A stretch of 7,224 bases of DNA from CAZNYN01 sp964577295. GTDB lineage: Bacteria; Synergistota; Synergistia; Synergistales; Synergistaceae. Location: positions 1 to 7,224 of the forward strand of contig CAZNYN010000067.1 in assembly GCA_964577295.1 (NCBI GenBank), given 5' to 3'. This document shows positions 1 through 5,345 of the stretch, piece after piece. The notes below the pieces were generated by a model that saw nothing but the letters and a program-made list of their open reading frames with translations, was not told where the DNA came from and did not search any database. A program made the translations under genes and the position numbers. The stretch's first letter is position 1. Each line of letters opens with the position of its first letter.

Positions 1-43
1 GCCCTTCAAAGGCACAGGTATAGTGATAAATTCAGATTTAGAA

Positions 44-70
44 CTTCGCAACATTTCACGCAATGCGAAG
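44..70. repeat. Inverted repeat (7-bp arms) upstream of lysR
   Basis: CTTCGCA at 44-50 is matched by TGCGAAG at 64-70, with 13 bases between. A third GCGAAG lies at 125-130. It could be an operator dyad or a small hairpin left from the end of a gene to the left. There is no T-run after it, so it is not a convincing terminator. Confidence 0.45.
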
Positions 71-76
71 CGAGCT

Positions 77-106
77 CTTCACTATGCTTCACCATGTTTC
101 ACGAAA
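77..106. repeat. Three tandem 10-bp repeats carrying TTCAC
   Basis: CTTCACTATG (77-86), CTTCACCATG (87-96) and TTTCACGAAA (97-106) follow each other without a gap. Further TTCAC copies sit at 55-59 and 138-142. The 10-base period places the core on one face of the helix, as expected for a cooperative protein-binding array. They lie upstream of the proposed lysR promoter, so autoregulation by LysR or control by another factor is possible. This role is inference. Confidence 0.5.
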
Positions 107-147
107 AGCAGCTTCCGCGAACAAGCGAAGATTATTTTTCACTTTTG

Positions 148-177
148 TTGGCGCTAACTCACTTTTTCAAGTATAGT
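148..177 (+). promoter_or_regulatory. Candidate sigma-70 promoter of lysR
   Basis: TTGGCG (148-153) and TATAGT (172-177) are separated by 18 bases. Transcription would start near 184, giving a very short leader before the ribosome site at 187-194. The -35 box is imperfect, so this is a moderate call. Confidence 0.45.
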
Positions 178-186
178 TGTTTCATT

Positions 187-194
187 GAGGGGGG
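187..194 (+). promoter_or_regulatory. Ribosome binding site that fixes the lysR start
   Basis: GAGGGGGG lies 7 bases before the ATG at 202. The earlier in-frame ATG at 94 has no such site, and the 36 extra residues it would add precede a normal LysR N-terminus. Confidence 0.75.
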
Positions 195-201
195 ATTTCG
201 C

Positions 202-1137
202 ATGTATGAACGTGGTATCGAGGCTTTTCTTGCTGTGGCTATGTCGCGGACTTTGGGGAAGGCGGCTAAGCTGCTTAATGTCACTCAGTCTACTGTGAGC
301 TATAACCTGAGCGAGCTTGAGAATGAGCTTGGGATGATTCTTGTCGACAGGCAGAAGGGTGTAAAGTCTATTCAGCTTACTCCCGCCGGAGAGGGGCTTC
401 TGCCTCTTGCTCTGCGCTGGCAGGAGACTATACGCGAAATCTCAGGGCTTCGCACCCCGGGCGTTGCCTATAAGCTCACAATCGGCGGATCGGAAAGTGT
501 TAATTATAGGATTTTGAAGAATATTTACAGGAAGCTGATATGCCACGAGCCTCCCGTCTTTATGAAGATAATTACTGATTTGTCGGATATGATGTATCCT
601 GCGATAGAGAGCCGTGCAATAGATATCGCCATCACTCTGCACGAGGAGAGTTCGCGCTTTGTCCAGATAGAGCCTTTTTACAGCGAGAGTTTTGTCGCTG
701 CGCGCATTGCGGAGGAGGGCGAGGAGGCGGGAGAGTATATTGATACAGACTCTCTGCTGCCCGAGTGCGAGTTTTATATAGAGTGGAGCGGCAGTTACCG
801 TCTCTGGCACGACCATATATGGGATCCTTCCCAGTGCGCACATGTGAAGCTGGATTCGATGAATCTGGCTACTATGCTGATGACGCGCCCCGGTCAGTGG
901 TGCATGATACCGGAATCGGGCGTGGAGCAGTTCCGCAGGGAGTCGCCGCACGCCGTGTTCCAAAAGCTGCATGACGGGCCTCCCGATATTACTTATTACG
1001 AGCTTACTCACAGGTATCCGAAGGCGAGCTCTCTTCCCGGCATTAAGATTTTTGACAAGATTCTGCGCGAATGTTTCCCGACGAAGGCTTCCGCCGCGGC
1101 AAACAAAAAGGCGCGGACTCAGTCCGCGCCAATGTAA
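202..1137 (+). CDS. LysR-type transcriptional regulator
   Basis: This is a 311-residue protein of normal LysR length (about 300), a cytoplasmic DNA-binding regulator. The N-terminal winged helix-turn-helix spans about residues 4-65: the recognition region reads AAKLLNVTQSTVSYNLSELE (21-40), then GMILVDR and the LTPAGE wing motif (59-64). The rest fits the periplasmic-binding-protein-like effector domain, which in this family binds a small-molecule coinducer. The start at 202 is chosen over an in-frame ATG at 94 because of the strong ribosome site at 187-194 and because the helix-turn-helix then begins at the usual distance. The last ~17 residues (rich in Ala and Lys) look like a tail; residues 303-310 are encoded by a hairpin that serves as terminator for the opposite strand. 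The gene converges on the catabolic operon rather than diverging from it, so its target may be that operon or a gene left of the window. The inducer is unknown. Confidence 0.9.
   Translation: MYERGIEAFLAVAMSRTLGKAAKLLNVTQSTVSYNLSELENELGMILVDRQKGVKSIQLTPAGEGLLPLALRWQETIREISGLRTPGVAYKLTIGGSESVNYRILKNIYRKLICHEPPVFMKIITDLSDMMYPAIESRAIDIAITLHEESSRFVQIEPFYSESFVAARIAEEGEEAGEYIDTDSLLPECEFYIEWSGSYRLWHDHIWDPSQCAHVKLDSMNLATMLMTRPGQWCMIPESGVEQFRRESPHAVFQKLHDGPPDITYYELTHRYPKASSLPGIKIFDKILRECFPTKASAAANKKARTQSAPM
1101..1130 (-). terminator. Intrinsic terminator of the catabolic operon, inside the lysR 3' end
   Basis: GGCGCGGACT (1110-1119) and AGTCCGCGCC (1121-1130) form a perfect 10-bp inverted repeat around one base. 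Read on the - strand it is followed by TTTTTGTTT (1109-1101), a textbook Rho-independent terminator. Read on the + strand it is followed by AATGTAAAAG and lacks a U-tract. It therefore best serves transcripts arriving from the DAO gene at 1392. It lies within the last codons of the convergent lysR gene. Confidence 0.85.
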
Positions 1138-1196
1138 AAGAGAGAGTGTATCCGCAGCAGTTAGGGAACCACTGATTAAATGCACCATCCGCGTCA

Positions 1197-1316
1197 TAGG
1201 CAGCCACAGCCTGTGGCTCCAACGTATTGATATACGCCTGATGTAACTACTAGCCGATTCGCACGAAATCAGAGATTTCGGCTCTCTGGCCATCCGCCCC
1301 AGGCTGTGGCTGCCTA
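1197..1316. repeat. Internal 17-bp perfect inverted repeat of the MITE-like element
   Basis: TAGGCAGCCACAGCCTG (1197-1213) is exactly inverted at 1300-1316; allowing one mismatch, the arms extend to 21 bp (1197-1217 and 1296-1316). The left arm also folds on itself: AGCCACA (1202-1208) with TGTGGCT (1212-1218). CCATCCGC occurs as a direct repeat at 1185-1192 and 1290-1297. Confidence 0.8.
1223..1288. repeat. Cluster of small hairpins in the core of the MITE-like element
   Basis: Three short dyads lie between the arms of the larger repeat: CGTAT/ATACG (1223-1227 and 1232-1236), CGAAATC/GATTTCG (1264-1270 and 1274-1280), and CAGAGA/TCTCTG (1270-1275 and 1283-1288). The last two are mutually exclusive. 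AGCCGA (1252-1257) can also pair with TCGGCT (1278-1283). Such a structure would fold in RNA read from either side, and could shield the 3' end of the operon transcript. Confidence 0.65.
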
Positions 1317-1391
1317 TTTAGCGGCTGGCACATCTCATCAGCGGACAATACATTGTAATGTTCTGCAATAATTGATTTAATCCGTGTTTCC

Positions 1392-2543
1392 TTAGATAAA
1401 AGCGGGTTCAAAGAACAGATCGTTTTCGGCGAATCTCGACAGGCGGAAGCGGTGCAGGTCTACGAAGGGTTTTTCGCCTGTAAGCAGCTCTTTCGCAAGT
1501 CTGCCGCCCGATGGGCCGAACTGGAAACCGTGTCCGCTCCAGCCGCAGTTGATTAGCAGTCCTTCAACGCCGGGAGCCCAGTCTATGATTGCGTTATGGT
1601 CGGGGGTGTTGTCGTATGAGCCCGACCACTGGCGCACTACACGGACGTCCGCAAGGCACGGCAGGCGCTTTATTACGCTTGTCATAACGCCTTCGAGGAA
1701 TTTGGCGCTGTTGCCGGCTTCAAATGTGTGCGGCTCGTTCTGGTCATCGCGGCCGAGCAGGAATGTTCCGTTCGGGCACTGTTTGAAGTATGCGCCGTCG
1801 TCGAGACAGAGTACCATCGGGCATTCAAATGATTCCACGGGTTCTGTGATGAGGCAGTTATGGCGTTCGGGATAGACAGGAATGTCGACGCCTATCTCTT
1901 TTGCGAGCGGATGACTCCATGCTCCTGCGGAGAGGAGCATTTTCGGTGCATGCCACTCTTCTCCGTCCTGTGTGATTACTCCCTTTATTTTTCCGTGTTC
2001 CGCAAGCAGCTTTGCCACGGGCTTGTGAGCCATGACTTTCGCTCCCAGCCTGCGCGCCGCGTGTCCGTAGGCGAGGCAGGTAGTCTGCGGGTTGATATGT
2101 CCGTCGTCTCCGCAGAAGGCCGCGCCCAATATTCCGTCAAGGTTGAGATAGGGCCATCTTTCATGTATTTCGTCGGGTGTGAACATGACGGAGGGAATGT
2201 CCAGGCTCACTTGCAGGTCAACGTTCTTTTTGAGCTGTGCCATGCACTCTTCGCTGTATCCGACCCACATGTAGCCCCACTGTGTGAATTCGAGCTTCAT
2301 GCCCGTGTCGAGCTCCTGTTCGAGCGTCGGGAGCACTGTCAGGTTGTACTTTGCAAGGCGCAGGTTTGTCTCTGTTCCGAAGTGCTGACGAAGACCGGCA
2401 GCGCAGCGGCTGGACTGTCCCGAGCCGAGATATCCCGTTTCAAATAGAACGACATCTACGCCGGCTTTTGCAAGTTCGTAGGCGGCCGCAAGACCGTGAA
2501 CGCCTCCGCCGACAATGATTACATCAGCTGTTTTTACAGTCAT
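1392..2543 (-). CDS. FAD-dependent amino/imino acid dehydrogenase (DAO family), catalytic subunit
   Basis: This 383-residue flavoprotein belongs to the DAO superfamily (D-amino acid dehydrogenase, sarcosine oxidase beta, glycine/proline oxidases), which oxidise the C-N bond of amino or N-alkyl amino acids. The N-terminal Rossmann motif is VIIVGGGVHG (8-17) with the ribose-binding acid E35. A GDDGHINPQ segment (145-153), a YDNTPDHNAI segment (310-319) and the C-terminal GWSGHGFQFGP (334-344) are the typical FAD and substrate-side motifs. No signal peptide or membrane span is seen. The ATG at 2543 follows AGGAGG, which overlaps the stop of the upstream BFD-like gene, 13 bases away. It is the last gene of the operon. 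By analogy with HcnC, LhpB and archaeal PDH beta subunits it is the substrate-oxidising subunit, passing electrons to the iron-sulphur partners. Substrate unknown: proline, hydroxyproline, sarcosine or a D-amino acid are all possible. The stop codon lies in the duplicated target site of the element at 1161-1395. Confidence 0.9.
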   Translation of the reverse strand: MTVKTADVIIVGGGVHGLAAAYELAKAGVDVVLFETGYLGSGQSSRCAAGLRQHFGTETNLRLAKYNLTVLPTLEQELDTGMKLEFTQWGYMWVGYSEECMAQLKKNVDLQVSLDIPSVMFTPDEIHERWPYLNLDGILGAAFCGDDGHINPQTTCLAYGHAARRLGAKVMAHKPVAKLLAEHGKIKGVITQDGEEWHAPKMLLSAGAWSHPLAKEIGVDIPVYPERHNCLITEPVESFECPMVLCLDDGAYFKQCPNGTFLLGRDDQNEPHTFEAGNSAKFLEGVMTSVIKRLPCLADVRVVRQWSGSYDNTPDHNAIIDWAPGVEGLLINCGWSGHGFQFGPSGGRLAKELLTGEKPFVDLHRFRLSRFAENDLFFEPAFI

Positions 2544-2556
2544 AATTTTAAGCCTC

Positions 2557-2823
2557 CTAATCCTTGTTTACCAGCAGTCTGGCTTTTATTGGTTTCACGG
2601 GGGGGCGTATGACTCCGCTGTTGACTTCTGAGAGCGGTTTGCCCGTCGCGCGCGCGAGTTCGCGCATGATTATTTCGCGGCATCCGCGTCCCTGACACGG
2701 CCCCATTCCGACGCGCAGGATTCTTTTCAGTTCGTCAAAATCCGTATAGCCTTCCGCAATCCATTTGCGTATTTCGTCTATTTCTATCTCTTCACAACGG
2801 CAAACTATATTTGCTTTCGACAT
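2557..2823 (-). CDS. Stand-alone BFD-like [2Fe-2S] protein
   Basis: This 88-residue protein has the cysteine pattern of the bacterioferritin-associated-ferredoxin-like [2Fe-2S] domain: C8-x-C10, then C43-x4-C48 in the context GPCQGRGC. In HcnB, LhpF and sarcosine oxidase alpha-type proteins this domain is normally fused to the C-terminus of the FAD/NAD oxidoreductase. Here it is a separate gene, placed after the ferredoxin gene. Its start (ATG at 2823) lies one base after the stop of that gene, with AGGTGGT upstream, so the two are probably translationally coupled. After C48 a helical stretch and a basic, Pro-rich tail (PPVKPIKARL) follow. The likely role is an electron carrier between the DAO subunit and the second flavoprotein. 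Function is inferred from the motif and the neighbours. Confidence 0.85.
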   Translation of the reverse strand: MSKANIVCRCEEIEIDEIRKWIAEGYTDFDELKRILRVGMGPCQGRGCREIIMRELARATGKPLSEVNSGVIRPPVKPIKARLLVNKD

Positions 2824-2824
2824 T

Positions 2825-3343
2825 TCAGCGCACCACCTTTACTGCGCGGATGCAGTCCGCAAGTTCTTTGGGTATTGCCACACTGACTACAAATGTTTTG
2901 TCCTGTGACGGTTCCGTGACGGCTATGACTTCGCCGCATGCGACTTCTTCACCCACACGGTTCAGGCACTTTACGCTTTCGCCCTTTTCCGGCTTCGGCG
3001 TCAGTTCGTACGGCAGTTTTATTACGGCTTTGTCCGGGGCGTATGTCATATCTATAACGAAGCAGGCAAGCCCCGGGCAGCGTGAGACGCATATACCGCA
3101 TCCCGTGCATTTGTCATAATCTATCTTCGGTGTGTCGTTGATGTCCTCGAAGGGCAGAACCGCGCCTGTCGGGCAGCTTGTTGCGCAGGGGTTGCACGGT
3201 ATGCGCTTCGGGCATTCTATGATTACGTATCCGCCTTTTTTATTTTCCCACTTCTCCGCCGGCGGCAGTGTTGCTCCGGGGATTCCGTGTTCCGTGAGTA
3301 CTCCGCTGTTGAACAGTTTCTCTTTATCGCAGCAGCAGCTCAT
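2825..3343 (-). CDS. 2x[4Fe-4S] ferredoxin-like electron-transfer subunit
   Basis: This 172-residue protein has two cysteine sets. The first is C44-x5-C50-x2-C53-x3-C57-P, and the second is C79-x2-C82-x2-C85-x3-C89-P. Together they give two [4Fe-4S] clusters in a bacterial-type ferredoxin fold. The N-terminus has three adjacent cysteines (C3-C5) of unknown role, which might bind a metal or form a disulphide. The region after about residue 95 has no motif I recognise and looks like a small beta-rich domain (two further Cys, at about 125 and 136). The ATG at 3343 directly abuts the TAG of the FAD/NAD subunit gene, with GGGAGG upstream, implying coupled translation. It most resembles the ferredoxin-like small subunit of multi-subunit dye-linked proline dehydrogenases such as archaeal PDH2. 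It probably links the flavin subunits to each other or to an external carrier. Confidence 0.85.
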   Translation of the reverse strand: MSCCCDKEKLFNSGVLTEHGIPGATLPPAEKWENKKGGYVIIECPKRIPCNPCATSCPTGAVLPFEDINDTPKIDYDKCTGCGICVSRCPGLACFVIDMTYAPDKAVIKLPYELTPKPEKGESVKCLNRVGEEVACGEVIAVTEPSQDKTFVVSVAIPKELADCIRAVKVVR

Positions 3344-4447
3344 CTATTTCGCCTCCCATTCAGGAACGAGCACCTGATTTACGCCCGCCGTAATTTTCTG
3401 GCCGACTTCGCCCGCGCGCAGATGTTCCAGGCGCGTCCAGTACTCGTCAAATTTTTTGTCGTCTACGGGCAGTCCCAGAGCCTTGGCCGCGGAATGTCCC
3501 GCTATGCGCCCTTCAACCATGGCCGCGGATGCCTCTTCTATGCCTGATGCGTCTCCCGCCACCCAGATGTCGGGGTTGCTTGTGCGCATTGTCTTGTCAC
3601 GGTAGGGAACGTAGCCGCAGAGCTGCGGAACATAGAGCATCTCGCATCCGCCCTGCCAGAAGAGTTCCGTGGTGGGTGTGAGGCCTACTGCCATGCATAT
3701 TACGTCGCACTCTATCTTTTTCGGCTCGCCTATGAGCTGGAATTTGTCGTTGAGCTCCTGAATCACCGCGCCTTCGACAACATCGTCGCCGATTGCTTCC
3801 GTTATTGTGTGGCGAAGCAGAATGGGGATTCCGAGGCGGCGTATCTTTGCCGCGTGAACCCAGTAACCGCCTATCTGCGGCATTGCTTCGACCACGGCGG
3901 CTATTTCCACTCCCGCCTGTTTGAGCTGGTAGCTGACTATGAGGCCGATGTTGCCCGCTCCGACCATGACAACGCGCTGTCCGGGGACTACTCCGTAGAG
4001 GTTCATAAGAGTCTGGACCGCACCGGCTCCGTATACGCCGGGGATGTCGTTGTTTGTGAAAGGTATCATGCGCTCCTGAGCACCGGTGGAGACGATAGTC
4101 TTCTTTGCCTTTATGCGGTAATAGTCGTCTTCGCCTTCCATTACGGTGAATACTCCGTCTTCGGGATAGCAGCCCGTTACGGTTGAATTGCAGCGAATCT
4201 CTACCTTGTCGCCGAGTTCTTTTATCTCGTCCAGAAGAATGTCCGCAATTTTGAAGCCGCGTGTACCGGCATATTCATCCTTCGAGCCGAAGAATTTATG
4301 TGTCTGCTTCACGAGCTGTCCGCCCGGATGCAGGTCGCTCTCTACTACGAGCACATTTACGCCCGACCCGGCCGCTTCCGCCGCCGCGCAGAGCCCCGCC
4401 GCTCCGCCGCCTATTACGAGGAGGTCTGTTTCATAAGTTTTTTTCAT
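3344..4447 (-). CDS. FAD/NAD(P)-dependent oxidoreductase, alpha-like subunit (HcnB/LhpF type)
   Basis: This is a 367-residue two-dinucleotide-fold flavoprotein. The FAD motif is LLVIGGGAAG (9-18), followed by PGGQL (41-45). TGAQER (121-126) is the usual linker. The second nucleotide fold carries VGAGNIG (162-168), and the FAD-closing motif is WVAGDASGI (295-303, D299). There is no CxxC redox pair, so it is not a thioredoxin reductase. HcnB-like proteins are about 100 residues longer and end in a BFD [2Fe-2S] domain; this one stops short of it, and an 88-residue BFD-like gene lies two genes downstream. The ATG at 4447 is preferred over a TTG at 4453 because AGGAGG is 8 bases from the ATG but only 2 from the TTG. 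It follows the [2Fe-2S] gene by 12 bases. It probably takes electrons from the DAO subunit through the Fe-S proteins. Whether it truly uses NAD(P) is not shown. Confidence 0.9.
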   Translation of the reverse strand: MKKTYETDLLVIGGGAAGLCAAAEAAGSGVNVLVVESDLHPGGQLVKQTHKFFGSKDEYAGTRGFKIADILLDEIKELGDKVEIRCNSTVTGCYPEDGVFTVMEGEDDYYRIKAKKTIVSTGAQERMIPFTNNDIPGVYGAGAVQTLMNLYGVVPGQRVVMVGAGNIGLIVSYQLKQAGVEIAAVVEAMPQIGGYWVHAAKIRRLGIPILLRHTITEAIGDDVVEGAVIQELNDKFQLIGEPKKIECDVICMAVGLTPTTELFWQGGCEMLYVPQLCGYVPYRDKTMRTSNPDIWVAGDASGIEEASAAMVEGRIAGHSAAKALGLPVDDKKFDEYWTRLEHLRAGEVGQKITAGVNQVLVPEWEAK

Positions 4448-4459
4448 CGTCAAATCCTC

Positions 4460-4780
4460 CTATTCGGCCGCCATGGGCACGCGGCCCTTGTCTTTCTGTG
4501 TTTCTACCTTCATGCCCGCCTTGAGCGGGGTGACGCAGGTGCGGACATTGGGCACTCCGTCCACTACCATAAAGCACGAGCTGCACTTGCCGATTGCGCA
4601 GAAGAAACCGCGTGTGCGCTTCATTTCGGGAGTGACTCGGTATATTCTGACGCCGTTTGAATGGAGCGCCATGGCGATAGGCTCACCCTCATACCCCTTA
4701 AGCTCCTCTCCGTCAAATGTGAATGCCACTTCCGGTCCGTGCTTGTAATCAAGTATCGGGTGGTTCCTGATAAGTTCCAT
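4460..4780 (-). CDS. [2Fe-2S] protein, HcnA/LhpE-like gamma subunit
   Basis: This 106-residue protein has the plant-ferredoxin-like C61-x4-C66-x2-C69-x12-C82 pattern (FFCAIGKCSSC, then VRTC), binding one [2Fe-2S] cluster. An N-terminal TFDGEELKGYEGEPIAMAL stretch (21-39) is the usual beta-grasp start of the HcnA family and of the N-terminal domain of sarcosine oxidase alpha. The ATG at 4780 is chosen because AAGGAGGG lies 9 bases upstream; the longer in-frame version reaching 4861 is AT-rich and lacks a ribosome site. It is the first of the five redox genes and lies 440 bases after the transporter pair, so it may have its own promoter or be read from the transporter promoter. It is expected to dock on the FAD/NAD subunit encoded 12 bases downstream. 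Confidence 0.9.
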   Translation of the reverse strand: MELIRNHPILDYKHGPEVAFTFDGEELKGYEGEPIAMALHSNGVRIYRVTPEMKRTRGFFCAIGKCSSCFMVVDGVPNVRTCVTPLKAGMKVETQKDKGRVPMAAE

Positions 4781-4895
4781 GTTCGTTTTCCCTCCTTGAT
4801 GTTGATAAGAAATAAAAATTGACAAGACTATGAAATCTGAATAAGAGTATAATAACGCCATATTAATTATTTGAAAAATGATAGATATAGAAATT

Positions 4896-4909
4896 AAATA
4901 TCGATATTT
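4896..4909. promoter_or_regulatory. 14-bp perfect palindrome upstream of the enzyme genes
   Basis: AAATATCGATATTT is fully self-complementary and lies about 115 bases before the first enzyme gene. It may be an operator. In such AT-rich DNA a chance palindrome is also possible. Confidence 0.35.
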
Positions 4910-4912
4910 TAG

Positions 4913-5002
4913 TTAGGGGTTCGTTTATTATATGCACCATTTGACGAACAATATGTCCGATTTGTGCTCCCTTAATGATTAATTTCATCAGTGTTTCCTT
5001 AA
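4913..5002. mobile_element. Decayed relative of the MITE-like element
   Basis: The right end, read on the - strand, is GGAAACACTGATGAAAT (4998-4982), which matches either terminal repeat of the element at 1161-1395 at 15 of 17 positions. It is bordered by TTAA. The left end starts TTAGGGG at 4913 and shares with the other element's left end the exact strings AGTTAGGG and ATGCACCAT at the same spacing; over 24 bases after TTAG, 17 agree. Only about 80 bases remain between the ends, and the left repeat has drifted. Borders TTAG and TTAA are both YTAR but are not identical, so an intact duplication is not shown. Confidence 0.5.
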
Positions 5003-5031
5003 AGACACCGCCTGAGAGGTATCTCTGTCTT
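5002..5031. repeat. Bulged inverted repeat beside the decayed element
   Basis: AAGACA (5002-5007) pairs with TGTCTT (5026-5031), and GAGA (5014-5017) with TCTC (5022-5025). The stem is continuous on one side with a 6-base bulge on the other. No U-run follows on either strand, so it is not a terminator. Confidence 0.4.
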
Positions 5032-5176
5032 GCCGCATGGATGCATGCAGGTACGCACCCCCGTGAAGAGAAAAAAATCGTCTGTATCATTGAGATGATT
5101 GTCTTGTACGCGGTGTTTGGTGTGTTTGCGAAAAAGTTTGGTAAGTATAGGGACAGTGTGTCCTGCGCATCCTGCG

Positions 5177-5213
5177 GGGCAGGGACGGGGATGCTGTCTG
5201 CCCGCCCCTGCCC
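5177..5213 (-). promoter_or_regulatory. GC-rich 13-bp hairpin after the transporter genes
   Basis: GGGCAGGGACGGG (5177-5189) pairs with CCCGCCCCTGCCC (5201-5213): 13 bp including one G-U type pair, with an 11-base loop. In the operon transcript it starts 7 bases after the stop of the small membrane protein gene. It lacks a U-run on the - strand (CGCAGGATG follows); on the + strand only TTTT, after GAGAG, follows. It more likely slows RNA decay or gives partial termination, separating transporter from enzyme output, than acts as a full terminator. Confidence 0.55.
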
Positions 5214-5220
5214 GAGAGTT

Positions 5221-5322
5221 TTAATGTTTGGTTTTTTCAACATTCATTGTTTTGATTATGGCCCATATAAAGCATCCGAAGCCTATTGCTATGCAAAGTA
5301 CCATATTTACCTGCCAGCTCAT
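5221..5322 (-). CDS. 33-residue single-span membrane protein, likely small NSS-transporter partner
   Basis: This 33-residue frame starts MSWQVNMVLCIAIGF and ends NVEKTKH. A single hydrophobic helix spans about residues 6-24, followed by a charged, probably cytoplasmic tail. A perfect AAAGGAGG (5337-5330) lies 7 bases before the ATG, and the gene begins 23 bases after the stop of the NSS transporter. Size, topology and position match the small subunits (MetS-like) that accompany some bacterial NSS transporters such as MetP of Corynebacterium. No sequence motif proves the link. It may stabilise or modify the transporter in the membrane. It falls below usual gene-length cut-offs, so standard annotation may miss it. 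Confidence 0.8.
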   Translation of the reverse strand: MSWQVNMVLCIAIGFGCFIWAIIKTMNVEKTKH

Positions 5323-5345
5323 TATAACTCCTCCTTTTCGCCTCT

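Larger units (their letters stand above)
1161..1395. mobile_element. MITE-like element with 17-bp TIRs and TTAG target duplication
   Basis: Left terminal repeat GGAACCACTGATTAAAT (1165-1181) matches the reverse complement of 1375-1391, GGAAACACGGATTAAAT, at 15 of 17 positions. Both ends are bordered by TTAG (1161-1164 and 1392-1395), a 4-bp direct repeat of YTAR type, the target duplication known for the IS5 group. The 227-bp element carries no open frame that looks like a gene; inside it are several nested hairpins. This fits a non-autonomous miniature element mobilised by an IS5-type transposase. The right TTAG contains, on the - strand, the TAA stop codon of the DAO gene, so the insertion left that reading frame intact. 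It separates the DAO stop from the terminator at 1101-1130 by about 260 bases. It occupies almost all the space between the two convergent genes. Confidence 0.75.
4781..5220. other. 440-base non-coding gap between transporter and enzyme genes
   Basis: No convincing gene lies here on either strand. Reading right to left it holds a GC-rich hairpin just after the small membrane protein gene, a featureless stretch (about 5035-5160), a bulged hairpin (5002-5031), a decayed mobile-element relative (4913-5002), a 14-bp palindrome (4896-4909), and an AT-rich leader with the ribosome site AAGGAGGG at 4790-4797. A perfect TATAAT on the - strand at 4927-4932 has no good -35 box. Confidence 0.6.

Noticed and set aside
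442..1293. A 283-residue open frame on the - strand opposite lysR
   Set aside because: It lies antisense to a clear LysR gene, runs through the mobile element, has no ribosome site or recognisable motif, and its composition is that of a shadow frame.
1161..1395. A CRISPR array, because of the repeated motifs
   Set aside because: The repeats are inverted and nested, not regularly spaced direct repeats with unique spacers.
1392..4780. Assignment as hydrogen cyanide synthase HcnABC or heterotetrameric sarcosine oxidase
   Set aside because: HcnABC has three subunits with a fused BFD domain; sarcosine oxidase has a large alpha subunit with a folate-binding aminomethyltransferase part plus SoxD and SoxG. 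None of these extra parts is present.
4863..5243. A 126-residue - strand frame in the transporter-enzyme gap, with an inner ATG at 4993 giving MKLIIKGAQIGHIVRQ
   Set aside because: It crosses the decayed element and ends in AT-rich nonsense. The inner start has only weak ribosome-site support. Possibly a scrap of an old gene, but nothing identifies it.
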